Below, one piece after another: positions 34,421-43,458 of a DNA stretch of 64,000 nucleotides (position 1 is its first letter; every line of letters starts with the position of its first letter). Below the pieces are notes generated by a model, which worked only from the letters and a program-made list of their open reading frames with translations, did no database searches and was not told where the DNA came from. Origin of the DNA: Marinifilum_A sediminis. GTDB lineage: Bacteria; Bacteroidota; Bacteroidia; Bacteroidales; Marinifilaceae. Position numbers and translations under genes: made by a program. The stretch lies in the NCBI GenBank assembly GCA_947496465.1, contig CANMCX010000003.1:372001-436000 (forward strand). The letters run 5' to 3'.

Positions 34421-36853
34421 TTATTCTAATGCAATTTCAATCTTATATTCTCCTGGTTTTTGAACGGGAATAATGTTTCCATTTATTTTTTCTCCGTTTA
34501 TTTTTATTGATTTAACACCCTTACATTTTTCATGTAGATTGGTAATATGGATGAAATAAGTTGCACCTCTGAATTTTCGAGTAACCGAATATTCTTTCCA
34601 CTCCTTTGGAATACATGGATCAATTCTCAATCCATCATAATCAGGTTGTATGCCTAGTATGTATTGTGTTGCTGTATAGAAATTCCAGGATGCTGTGCCA
34701 GTCAACCAACTATTTTTTCCTTCTCCAGGTTTAAAAGCATCCTTTCCAGCAATCATTTGGCAATAAACGTAAGGCTCTACTTTATGCAATTCACTTATTT
34801 CTTCTAAATAAGCAGGACATATTTTCTTAAAATATTCCCATGCCTGATCTCCTCTTCCCAATAAGGTTTCACCAATAATTATCCAGGGATTGTTGTGACA
34901 GAAAATACCTGCATTCTCTTTATATCCTGCAGGGTAAGTAGATATTTCGCCATATTCAATTTTATATTCAGTGAAAGCTGGATTGTTGAGAACAATACCA
35001 TAAGGTGTATCCAGCATTTCTTTTACACTATTCAGTGCTTTTTCAGGCATGCCATCTTCAGCTCCAATTTCAGCCATTGTACACCATCCTTGCGATTCTA
35101 TAAAGATCTTACCTTCCTCATTCTCTTTCGATCCTACTTTATTGCCAAAATAGTCGTAAGCTCGTAGGTACCAATCTCCATCCCAACCACTCATTTTTAC
35201 AGCTCCGCTCATGTTATCTACATGCTTTTGAGCTTTACTAGCATCCTGATCTTTGCCAATTCTCTTGCAAAGCTTCACGTACTCTTTGCCATAAACAACA
35301 AACAATCCGGCAATCATTAGTGATTCAGCAGTTCTTCCTTTTTTGTTACCTGTGGTTTGAAATGATTCATTTGGATTATCAGAAAAGCAATTCAGGTTCA
35401 AGCAGTCATTCCAATCGGCACGACCAATAAGTGGCAATTGATGAGGTCCCAAATTGTTCACTACATGATAAAAAGAAGCATGCAAATGCTCAAATAAACT
35501 CTTGGCTTTGCTCTCATCATTATCAAAGGGAACTTGTTCTTCGAGTATTCCAAAGTCTCCGGTTTCCTTGATGTATGCAGTAACAGAAAGAATCAACCAC
35601 AATGGATCATCATTAAAATCTCCACCCAAAGCATGGTTGCCCATTTTTGTTAAAGGTTGATATTGATGGTAGCATCCACCATCCTCGAATTGTGTTGCTG
35701 CTATATCTAAAATTCGCTCGCGAGCCAATTCTGGAATTTGGTGTACAAAACCAATTAAATCCTGGTTTGAATCCCTAAAACCCATTCCGCGACCAATACC
35801 ACTTTCGAAGAAGCTGGCACTTCGCGACATATTAAAGGTAACCATACATTGGTATTGATTCCAGATGTTCACCATTCGGTTCAATTCTGGTTCATAGCTT
35901 TGCAACTGGTAAGTTTCAAGTAATTTACTCCAATAGGATTGCAGGTTATTGAATGCCGCATCTACTTTCGAAGATGAATCAAACTGCTTCAGCATTTCAA
36001 CTGCTTTGCTTTTGTTGATTACACCTTTAGAACTCCACTTCTCTTCTTGCTTATTCTCCACATATCCCAATGTAAAAACGAATTCTCTCTTTTCTCCGGG
36101 CTGCAATTCAATCTCGATATAATGCGAAGCAATTGGCGACCATCCGTGTGCTATACTGTTTTTAGCTTTACCTACTTCAATCACTTCCGGATTGTTGAAA
36201 CCATTGTGTATTCCTACGAAAGATTCTCGATCTGTATCAAAACCATCGATATCAGCATTTACAGAGAAGAAAGCGAAATGATTTCTGCGCTCTTTGTATT
36301 CCGTTTTGTGATAGATGGTTGATCCTTCAACTTCAACTTCACCAGTTGACAGATTACGTTGGAAGTTGGTCATATCATCTTCGGCATTCCAAAGGCACCA
36401 TTCTGCAAAAGAGAACAACTTTATTTTTTTAGCTTGATTTGAATCATTTTTCAACTTCAAAAGGTGAACTTCTCCCATATAATCCAATGGAATAAAACAA
36501 AGAAGGTCTGAAGAAATATCATTTTTCTTGCTTAGAAATCGCGTATATCCTAAACCATGACGACATTCGTAATGATCTAATGCAGTTTGTGTAGGTTTAA
36601 AGCCAGGATTCCAAACTGTATCTTCATCTTTAATATAGTAGTAACGTCCTCCTGTATCAACAGGAACGTTATTGTAACGATATCTTGTTAATCTACGGAA
36701 CTTGGCATCTTTGTAAAATGTATATCCTCCCGCTGTATTCGAAATCAACCCGAAAAAATCCTTATTTCCAAGGTAATTGATCCAAGGAAATGGTGTTTTT
36801 GGTGAGTTAATTACATACTCCTTATTGGCATCGTCAAAGAAACCGTACTTCAT
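34421..36853 (-). CDS. GH94 cellobiose/beta-glucan disaccharide phosphorylase
   Basis: An 810-residue protein with the size and layout of cellobiose phosphorylase. It has an N-terminal beta-sandwich (residues 1-290), a helical linker, an (alpha/alpha)6 barrel and a C-terminal beta domain. Conserved blocks are SGIGRGMGFRDSNQDLIGF (351-369), FNDDPLWLI (413-421) and GRADWND (477-483), the last carrying the catalytic acid in the family as I recall it. There is no signal peptide, so it is cytoplasmic. It would split a disaccharide with phosphate into glucose and glucose-1-phosphate, saving ATP. Laminaribiose phosphorylases share this family, so the linkage is not fixed. It starts 11 bases after the symporter gene. 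Confidence 0.9.
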   Translation of the reverse strand: MKYGFFDDANKEYVINSPKTPFPWINYLGNKDFFGLISNTAGGYTFYKDAKFRRLTRYRYNNVPVDTGGRYYYIKDEDTVWNPGFKPTQTALDHYECRHGLGYTRFLSKKNDISSDLLCFIPLDYMGEVHLLKLKNDSNQAKKIKLFSFAEWCLWNAEDDMTNFQRNLSTGEVEVEGSTIYHKTEYKERRNHFAFFSVNADIDGFDTDRESFVGIHNGFNNPEVIEVGKAKNSIAHGWSPIASHYIEIELQPGEKREFVFTLGYVENKQEEKWSSKGVINKSKAVEMLKQFDSSSKVDAAFNNLQSYWSKLLETYQLQSYEPELNRMVNIWNQYQCMVTFNMSRSASFFESGIGRGMGFRDSNQDLIGFVHQIPELARERILDIAATQFEDGGCYHQYQPLTKMGNHALGGDFNDDPLWLILSVTAYIKETGDFGILEEQVPFDNDESKAKSLFEHLHASFYHVVNNLGPHQLPLIGRADWNDCLNLNCFSDNPNESFQTTGNKKGRTAESLMIAGLFVVYGKEYVKLCKRIGKDQDASKAQKHVDNMSGAVKMSGWDGDWYLRAYDYFGNKVGSKENEEGKIFIESQGWCTMAEIGAEDGMPEKALNSVKEMLDTPYGIVLNNPAFTEYKIEYGEISTYPAGYKENAGIFCHNNPWIIIGETLLGRGDQAWEYFKKICPAYLEEISELHKVEPYVYCQMIAGKDAFKPGEGKNSWLTGTASWNFYTATQYILGIQPDYDGLRIDPCIPKEWKEYSVTRKFRGATYFIHITNLHEKCKGVKSIKINGEKINGNIIPVQKPGEYKIEIALE

Positions 36854-36864
36854 AATATTTTGAA

Positions 36865-38463
36865 TTAACTTGTTAATCTTCTTGTTTCTAACTCTCTTGT
36901 AATTTTATCCATTTTATTCTGATTTAATGGATAAATAGTCATGAATAGGGCACCTAAGATTGCTATAATTGCAGGTATCCAACTCATTAGCATTTTAATT
37001 CCTGGAATAGCTCCTTGTATGGCAATATGATCCTGTCCATTGTAATGGAAGGCAGCCAAAACAAAGCCTATAATGGCACCAGCAAGACCTCCTCCAAATT
37101 TGGTAGCAAATGAACCGGCAGAATAAATTAAACCAGTGGCACGACGACCATTTTTGAATTCAGAATAATCGGCAGCATCACCAAGCATAGCAAAGAATAG
37201 TGTTGGGAAAATAGCAGCGGCAAACTCCGATACAATTCCTAAAACGAAAATTGCTGAAATATCAGTTGATCCACAAAATATGATAGATGCATTGGTGATT
37301 CCTGAGAATATAAGTGCGTAAATAAATAGTTTTTTCTTTCCTAATTTTTTGCTTAGAGGAGCTGTAATCATAGCACCAGCAATCGAAGCAAACATAAGGG
37401 CAACCATAAAAGATGCTGCCAGTAATTGATTGTGCAGATAGTGAGTGAAATAAATCACTACAATACCTTGCTTAATTGAATTGTAGATGCTAAAAATCAA
37501 GCCAATGGTTAATAATACCAACCATGGTTTGTTCTGCACTAAATCTTTTAAATCTTTCAGCAGATTGTTCTCTTGTTCTTTAGGGGGGTGAATTCTTTCC
37601 TTCGTGCTCCAAAATGTAATTAACATGAACAGCGCTAAAAAAACAGCCATCAAATACATAGAATAGGAGTAACCACTTTTCTGATCGATTACAATTATTT
37701 GATCTTTATTCAAATTTTCTTCACCACTTACAATGAATGCATATTCTTTGTTTGATTCTATACTGAAACTCTTTCCCGGTGTTGGCGTGTTGTCCGTGTT
37801 AGTATTATTCTCCCAAATGAAATTGGCAATCCCATTTTTGGTTTTGATGTTTACATTTTCGATATCATTATAAGCCGATACCGTAACCTGGAATTTGTCT
37901 TTTTCAAGTTCTTGAACTTTGATATTTGGGTTGATGTTTCCAAAATTGGCAACCAAAAATAGGAGAGCTCCCTGTACCAGCATACCACCTGCAAAAGCGC
38001 CAACCATTCGGTACGAACCAATACTTGTTCTTTCCTTATCATCACCTGTCATTACCGCCATTAGTGCCCCGTAAGGAATATTGTTGGCTGTGTAAATTAG
38101 TGTGAATAAAATGTAGGTAGTATAAGCATAAATGATTTTTCCAGTATCCGAAAGATTCGGAGAGGTAAAGAGAAGTGATAGAATAACGCCAAGAGGGATG
38201 GCTGTAAATAAAATCCAGGGTCTGAATTTACCATATCTGGTATTGGTTCTATCGCCTGCTATGCCCATTAATACGTCACTGATTCCATCCGATGAACGAG
38301 CAACCAACATCAATACTCCAACTGCTGCAGGTGCCAGACCAAAAACATCTGTGTAAAAAATGAATAGAAATGTAGCTACTCCACGCCAGGCGATGTTTGC
38401 TGCACCATCACCTAAAGCGTAACCAATTTTCTCTTTTATTGATATTTTAGAAGTCAAACTCAT
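36865..38463 (-). CDS. GPH/MelB-type sugar:cation symporter with periplasmic insert
   Basis: A 532-residue member of the glycoside-pentoside-hexuronide symporters. The signature ARSSDGISDVLMGIAGDRTNTRYGKFRPW lies near residues 55-83, including the sodium-site aspartates. Most relatives have about 450-480 residues. Here an extra 90-residue, strand-rich and polar insert occupies about 175-262, between helices 5 and 6. By helix counting it faces the periplasm. It should import the disaccharides consumed by the GH94 enzyme. It starts 5 bases after the NrtR stop, so the two genes are cotranscribed and probably coupled. Confidence 0.9.
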   Translation of the reverse strand: MSLTSKISIKEKIGYALGDGAANIAWRGVATFLFIFYTDVFGLAPAAVGVLMLVARSSDGISDVLMGIAGDRTNTRYGKFRPWILFTAIPLGVILSLLFTSPNLSDTGKIIYAYTTYILFTLIYTANNIPYGALMAVMTGDDKERTSIGSYRMVGAFAGGMLVQGALLFLVANFGNINPNIKVQELEKDKFQVTVSAYNDIENVNIKTKNGIANFIWENNTNTDNTPTPGKSFSIESNKEYAFIVSGEENLNKDQIIVIDQKSGYSYSMYLMAVFLALFMLITFWSTKERIHPPKEQENNLLKDLKDLVQNKPWLVLLTIGLIFSIYNSIKQGIVVIYFTHYLHNQLLAASFMVALMFASIAGAMITAPLSKKLGKKKLFIYALIFSGITNASIIFCGSTDISAIFVLGIVSEFAAAIFPTLFFAMLGDAADYSEFKNGRRATGLIYSAGSFATKFGGGLAGAIIGFVLAAFHYNGQDHIAIQGAIPGIKMLMSWIPAIIAILGALFMTIYPLNQNKMDKITRELETRRLTS

Positions 38464-38468
38464 TTTCT

Positions 38469-39209
38469 TTACACAGTAAAATCAAACATTTCTTTTCTGG
38501 TTTTCTCGTACACATCACGACTAAACACATAAAGTCTGGCAGGTTTGTGCGCAACGCCTTTTTGCTTTTCATCCAATGGAACCAGATATTTCATGCGTGC
38601 AATTTTCTTTCTGAAATTTCTCTTGTCCAATTCAGTTCCAAGTATCACTTCGTATACATGTTGCATCTCAGTAAGGCTGAACTTTTCGGGAAGTAACTCG
38701 AAACCGATTGGTTCGTGCTTCATTTTACTTCTAAGTGATCTTAAGGCTTCTTCAACAATTTGGTTGTGATCGAAAGCCAATTCTCCAATTTCTGAAAGAG
38801 GAACCCATTTTACATTTCTTCCTTTCCATTCCAGTGTTACATCCTGAGTTGCCAATAGGGAGAAGAATCCAATTGATACAATTCTTTTGTCAGGATCTCT
38901 ACCATCATGAAGTAACCATCTTCTGTCTCTTTCTTTTTTCAAACGATCGGGATGAGCGAATGCTTTGAATTGATCTAGAAATACATTGTTCAATCCAGTT
39001 AAATCGAAAAGAACACGATAAGCCGCCTCTTCAATGGTTTCATCTTCGTACAAGTGATTTCCTGTTAAGGTAAGATCCGAGAACTCTATTGTTCCATCGG
39101 TTTCACTTATTAGTGTTCTATCTACAAGAAGAACCTGTAGCTCTTTACCGTTGTAACCAAAAATTACACAGTCAACAGATATATATGGGTTTAGTATTCT
39201 ATTTGTCAT
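38469..39209 (-). CDS. NrtR-type Nudix-domain transcriptional regulator
   Basis: A 246-residue regulator with a Nudix fold (residues 1-150) and a C-terminal winged helix (about 165-246, EKFSLTEMQHVYEVILGTELDKRNFRKKIA). The Nudix box is degenerate: RVLFDLTG replaces the catalytic REUxEExG, so hydrolysis is very unlikely and the fold should act as a sugar or nucleotide-sugar sensor. Relatives control sugar catabolism in Bacteroidota, for example arabinose genes. It leads the leftward locus and faces the GH2 gene. An 18-bp direct repeat lies in the shared promoter region and is its likely operator, so it may be autoregulated. Confidence 0.9.
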   Translation of the reverse strand: MTNRILNPYISVDCVIFGYNGKELQVLLVDRTLISETDGTIEFSDLTLTGNHLYEDETIEEAAYRVLFDLTGLNNVFLDQFKAFAHPDRLKKERDRRWLLHDGRDPDKRIVSIGFFSLLATQDVTLEWKGRNVKWVPLSEIGELAFDHNQIVEEALRSLRSKMKHEPIGFELLPEKFSLTEMQHVYEVILGTELDKRNFRKKIARMKYLVPLDEKQKGVAHKPARLYVFSRDVYEKTRKEMFDFTV

Positions 39210-39248
39210 GCTATAAGTCAGTAATTATTAGCTTTAATTTAAGTTTGT

Positions 39249-39266
39249 GTTAAAACTACACTAAGT
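39249..39266. repeat. Candidate NrtR operator, copy 1
   Basis: GTTAAAACTACACTAAGT lies 39 bp before the NrtR start. It matches copy 2 at 39351-39368 in 17 of 18 positions. Confidence 0.65.
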
Positions 39267-39350
39267 ATGTTTTGACGCTAATGTAAACTCTTTTTTAGAA
39301 ATGACAAAAATTGATTTTCAATTTTTTGCAAACGAATGCTAGATGTAATT

Positions 39351-39368
39351 GTTAAAAGTACACTAAGT
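39351..39368. repeat. Candidate NrtR operator, copy 2
   Basis: GTTAAAAGTACACTAAGT differs from copy 1 at one position. It lies 102 bp from copy 1, about ten helical turns, and 157 bp before the GH2 start. The gap 39210-39525 holds no gene; it carries these copies and a TACATTTA -7-like element at 39513-39520. Confidence 0.65.
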
Positions 39369-39525
39369 GCTTTGTGTCTTCTGACTTTTTAAGAAATTAA
39401 ACAGTTTTTCTAAAAGAGAGTTATTTATATAAATTCTTAATAGTGTTGATCTTTTAAGATGATATTAAGTTATTCTACTCAGAGATTGAAAGTATTATTG
39501 TCAACAAAATGCTACATTTACTTCC

Positions 39526-42087
39526 ATGACAAGATCAACTATATTATTTATCGCAATTCTTTTTTCATTAACGGCATGTCAATCGAAGAAAGAACCTTTA
39601 ATGATTGTGGAAGAATTAAATACCAATTGGCATTTTTCTCAAATGGATAAAGATGATTGGCTACCTGCAGAAGTTCCGGGTTGTGTGCATACTGATTTGT
39701 TAGCTAATGAGAAAATTGAAGATCCGTTTTATCGTTTAAATGAAAGAAATTTGCAATGGATTGATAAGAAAGATTGGATCTATAAAACAAGATTTGATAT
39801 TGGAGCTGATGTGCTAAATAAAGATAGAATTGCTCTTGATTTTAAAGGTTTGGATACCTATGCCGATGTATTTGTGAATGGTGAATTGGTGCTTTCGGCT
39901 GATAACATGTTTATTGGCTGGGAAGTTGATGTGAAGAAGCATTTGAAGAGTAGAGGAAATGAGTTGAAAATTGTGTTTCGATCACCAATAAAAGAAGGAT
40001 TAAAGCTACACGATGCAAATGGTTTTGTATTTCCTGGAGCAGAGAATGATCAGGCAGAATTGGGGCAGGTTGAAGGTAATAAAAGAGTAAGTATTTATAC
40101 CAGAAAGGCTGGTTATCATTATGGATGGGATTGGGGACCTCGTTTGGTAACTAGTGGAATTTGGCGACCTGTTTATTTAAAAGCATGGAATGTAAACCGA
40201 ATTACTGATTTACAGATTGTACAAAATAAATTGAACGAAGATGTTGCGGAGTTTACGGCAATACTCGAGATTGAATCTGAAAAAGAAGTATTGGCTAACA
40301 TTAATCTCAAAAATAATGAGGTAGGTCTGGCTACATCTAAATTTCATCTGAAAAAGGGAAAGAAAGAATACAGCATTAATTTTAAAATTGAAAACCCAAA
40401 ATTATGGTGGCCTAATGGTCTAGGCGAACAGCCATTGTATACTATTAATGCTGAATTAGATGTTGAAGGAGAAATAACGGTTGCTGATCATAGAATTGGA
40501 ATTAGAACTGTTGAATTGGTAAGAGAAAAGGATGAAAAAGGGAAATCATTCTATTTTAAGGTAAATGGTGTACCTGTATTTATGAAGGGTGCCAACTATA
40601 TTCCGAATGATATATTCCCATCAAGAGTAAGTAAAAAACAACTAGAGAAGGTTGTGAATACAGCCAAAGAGTCGAATATGAATATGCTTCGCGTTTGGGG
40701 AGGCGGTTACTATGAAGACGAATATTTTTACGATTTATGTGATGAAGCTGGGATTTTAGTTTGGCAAGATTTCATGTTTGCTTGTGCAATGTATCCTGGA
40801 GATGAGGAATTTTTGAAGTCTGTAAAAGAAGAAGCAAAGTATAATATTAAGCGCTTAAGAAATCATCCCTGTATAGCTTTGTGGTGTGGCAATAATGAAA
40901 TACTTGTCGCTTGGCACAATTGGGGATGGAAGAGAAAAGCTACAGAGAATGTTGATGAAATTTGGAAAGCATATACCGATATATTTCATGAAGTTTTACC
41001 TGAAGCGGTTGAGAAATATGATCCTTCAAGATCTTACTGGAGTTCAAGCCCTTCATCTGGTACTGGAATTGTTCCAGATTTAATTAATGGAGATGATCAC
41101 TATTGGGGTGTTTGGTGGGGAAAAGAACCCTTTAAAAATTATGCAACTCATATTGCACGATTTATGAGTGAGTATGGTTTTCAATCTTTTCCTGAAATGA
41201 AATCAGTAAAGAAATATGCCATTCCTGAAGATTATAATATTTTTTCGGAAGTAATGAAGTCACATCAACGATCCTCAATAGGTAATGAAACCATTGAATA
41301 CTATATGCTTCAGGATTACAAAAAGCCAAAGGATTTTGAATCATTTTTGTATGTAAATCATGTTCTGCAAGCCGAAGGAATTAAGATTGCTTTGGAGGGA
41401 CATCGTCGTGCTATGCCTTATTGTATGGGAAGTTTGTACTGGCAAATTAACGATTGTTGGCCTGTTGCCTCATGGAGTTCTACCGATTATTATCAAGAGT
41501 GGAAAGCTTTACAATATTACGTAAAGAAAGGATTTGAACCTCTTTTAATATCTCCATATATAGAAGATGAAAGCTTGAAAATAGCTGTTGTTAACGATCG
41601 TTTGGAAGGAATAAATACAAAAATGAATCTTAGAATGATTGATTTTTCAGGGAATGAAGTTTTATCTATTTCTAAAGATATCATAATAGAAAAGAATTCT
41701 AGTGCAGTCTATTATGAATCAAATTTGGTAGATGTTTTAAACGATATTGATCCAAAAAATCACTTGTTAGTAGTGGAATTGCTGAAGGATGGTGAACAAA
41801 TTGCTAATAATGTGCTTTATTTTAAGTCAGTTAAAGAGTTGAGTTTGCCAAAACCAAAAATAGATTATAAGATTGAAGAAAGTAATGAAGGTTTTGTAAT
41901 TGAGTTGCAAAGTGCTGTTCTGGCAAAAAATATATTTTTAACAATAGGTTCAGGAAGTGGATTCTTTTCGGATAATTACTTTGATTTGTTGCCAAATGAA
42001 ACTGTTGAGATTCACTTGCAAACAACATTAAGTCTGGAAAAATTAAAGAAGACCTTCAGTGTTAGGACATTAGATGCTACTTATTAA
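39526..42087 (+). CDS. GH2 beta-mannosidase, lipoprotein
   Basis: An 853-residue GH2 enzyme of the beta-mannosidase branch. The N-terminal jelly-roll begins WHFSQMDKDDWLPAEVPGCVHTDLL, typical of that branch. The acid/base is Glu458 in WCGNNEILVAW and the nucleophile Glu549 in MSEYGFQSFPEM. A lipoprotein signal SLTAC anchors the protein. It removes terminal beta-mannose from oligosaccharides such as those of mannans or glycoproteins. Its place beside a glucan locus and its own promoter, shared with NrtR, are notable. It converges with the LacI gene. GH2 members can differ in specificity, so beta-mannose is likely but not certain. Confidence 0.9.
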   Translation: MTRSTILFIAILFSLTACQSKKEPLMIVEELNTNWHFSQMDKDDWLPAEVPGCVHTDLLANEKIEDPFYRLNERNLQWIDKKDWIYKTRFDIGADVLNKDRIALDFKGLDTYADVFVNGELVLSADNMFIGWEVDVKKHLKSRGNELKIVFRSPIKEGLKLHDANGFVFPGAENDQAELGQVEGNKRVSIYTRKAGYHYGWDWGPRLVTSGIWRPVYLKAWNVNRITDLQIVQNKLNEDVAEFTAILEIESEKEVLANINLKNNEVGLATSKFHLKKGKKEYSINFKIENPKLWWPNGLGEQPLYTINAELDVEGEITVADHRIGIRTVELVREKDEKGKSFYFKVNGVPVFMKGANYIPNDIFPSRVSKKQLEKVVNTAKESNMNMLRVWGGGYYEDEYFYDLCDEAGILVWQDFMFACAMYPGDEEFLKSVKEEAKYNIKRLRNHPCIALWCGNNEILVAWHNWGWKRKATENVDEIWKAYTDIFHEVLPEAVEKYDPSRSYWSSSPSSGTGIVPDLINGDDHYWGVWWGKEPFKNYATHIARFMSEYGFQSFPEMKSVKKYAIPEDYNIFSEVMKSHQRSSIGNETIEYYMLQDYKKPKDFESFLYVNHVLQAEGIKIALEGHRRAMPYCMGSLYWQINDCWPVASWSSTDYYQEWKALQYYVKKGFEPLLISPYIEDESLKIAVVNDRLEGINTKMNLRMIDFSGNEVLSISKDIIIEKNSSAVYYESNLVDVLNDIDPKNHLLVVELLKDGEQIANNVLYFKSVKELSLPKPKIDYKIEESNEGFVIELQSAVLAKNIFLTIGSGSGFFSDNYFDLLPNETVEIHLQTTLSLEKLKKTFSVRTLDATY

Positions 42088-42123
42088 TGAATGAAATAAG
42101 GGTTGCTGGTATGGTAGCCTTTG

Positions 42124-43143
42124 TTATTTATTCGTAGATTCTCTCTCTATTAACTTTACAGGAAGTACAATTGTTTCCTGAGTATTTCCACTTTTGTTTG
42201 TTATGATATCTATTAATAATTCAGTTGCTTTAATTCCAACATCAAAACCCGATTGTTCAACAGTTGTTAAGGATGGAGATAGGTATTCTGAGAAAGGTTC
42301 ATTACTAAATCCCATAATGGCTAAATCTTCAGGAATCCTTATTCCCTTCTCTTTTGCATACAAGATGATACTTAGTGCTGTAGTATCGTTACCTGCAAAA
42401 ATAGCATCCGGAGGATTGCTTGATTCCAGTAATTCTTTTGCACATCTTAAGCCATCTTCTCTTGTTAATGGACTTTCAAGTATCAAGTTTTGATCAACTG
42501 TAATATCATGTTTCCTAAGTGCTTTCAAATAGCCTTGCAAGCGGTTGATATATATGTTCAAGTGTTGAGGACCGCTAATGTGTGCAATTCTTTTACATCC
42601 TTTAGATATAAGGTGTTCTGCCGCAATAAAACCTCCTTTGAAGTCATCTACAACTACTTTGCTGGTTTCCAGTTCATCGCAAACTCTATCGAAAAAGACC
42701 AATGGAATATTTCTATTGGTAAAGGTTTTGTAATGTTCATAGTTGTTTGTTTTTAATGCTACTGAGGAGATGACTCCGTCAACTCGTGATGCAAATAAAG
42801 TTTGTACGCAGTCTGATTCTCTGGCTTCAAGATCGTTTGATTGGCATATGATAACATTAAAACCTTTCTCCCGTGCAAATTCTTCAATACCAGTAATTGC
42901 TGAAGAGAAAAAGTAACGACTAATTCTTGGAATGATAACACCAATTGTATTTGTGCAACTAGTGCGCAAATTTGACGCAAGTGCATTGGGTTGATACCCT
43001 AATTCTTTTGCCTTATCGCGAACAGCCTTTTTTGTCTTTTCACTAATGCGTGTATTGTTATTTAGAGCTCTGGAAACTGTGGATCCAGAGATATTTAAGG
43101 CTTTTGCGATATCGTGTATGGTAATGTTATTTTCCTTTTTCAT
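42124..43143 (-). CDS. LacI family transcriptional regulator
   Basis: A 339-residue regulator. The DNA-binding helix-turn-helix and hinge helix are clear: ITIHDIAKALNISGSTVSRALNNN (residues 7-30) and YQPNALASNLRT. Residues 60-339 form a periplasmic-binding-protein-like sensor, ending with the conserved VEQSGFDVG and LPVKLIERES. It is divergent from the kduI operon and a pair of like-sequence sites lies between the two starts. It most probably represses uronate catabolic genes and is induced by a pathway sugar acid such as KDG. The effector is inference. Confidence 0.93.
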   Translation of the reverse strand: MKKENNITIHDIAKALNISGSTVSRALNNNTRISEKTKKAVRDKAKELGYQPNALASNLRTSCTNTIGVIIPRISRYFFSSAITGIEEFAREKGFNVIICQSNDLEARESDCVQTLFASRVDGVISSVALKTNNYEHYKTFTNRNIPLVFFDRVCDELETSKVVVDDFKGGFIAAEHLISKGCKRIAHISGPQHLNIYINRLQGYLKALRKHDITVDQNLILESPLTREDGLRCAKELLESSNPPDAIFAGNDTTALSIILYAKEKGIRIPEDLAIMGFSNEPFSEYLSPSLTTVEQSGFDVGIKATELLIDIITNKSGNTQETIVLPVKLIERESTNK

Positions 43144-43224
43144 TCTTATCGTACTGCTAATGGAATTTGATGCAAAGATGCATATAATTTTTATAAATAT
43201 GAATGAATTGACAAATAATGAGAA

Positions 43225-43237
43225 ATCGATTGCGCAA
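43225..43237. promoter_or_regulatory. Candidate LacI operator 1
   Basis: ATCGATTGCGCAA shares 12 of 13 bases with the site at 43359-43371. It lies 82 bp upstream of the LacI start. Confidence 0.55.
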
Positions 43238-43358
43238 AATGAATTTAAATAGATATTTTTATTGATACAATATAAAGTCTTGAACTTTAAGTGTTATTGG
43301 GGTTTTGATGTTTTTGTGCGATTGTTGAAATTGTTGAGAAAAAAATAAAAATTAGACA

Positions 43359-43371
43359 ATCGATTGCACAA
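43359..43371. promoter_or_regulatory. Candidate LacI operator 2
   Basis: ATCGATTGCACAA sits within CAATCGATTG, a perfect 10-bp palindrome with the central CG common in LacI sites. It overlaps the likely -33 region of kduI, which starts at 43459. A diverged third site, TTGTGCGATTG, lies at 43315-43325. The gap 43144-43458 contains no gene. Confidence 0.55.
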
Positions 43372-43458
43372 TTCATTTGCATTTTATTTCTTTGTTGTGT
43401 TCAAGTTTGGAAATTGATACTTGAAATACAAAATGTTCAAATTATAAAAACAGATAAA

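Noticed and set aside
42088..42123. Hairpin between GH2 and LacI genes
   Set aside because: Outer AAGG/CCTT pairs but the inner stem has several mismatches. No clear terminator.
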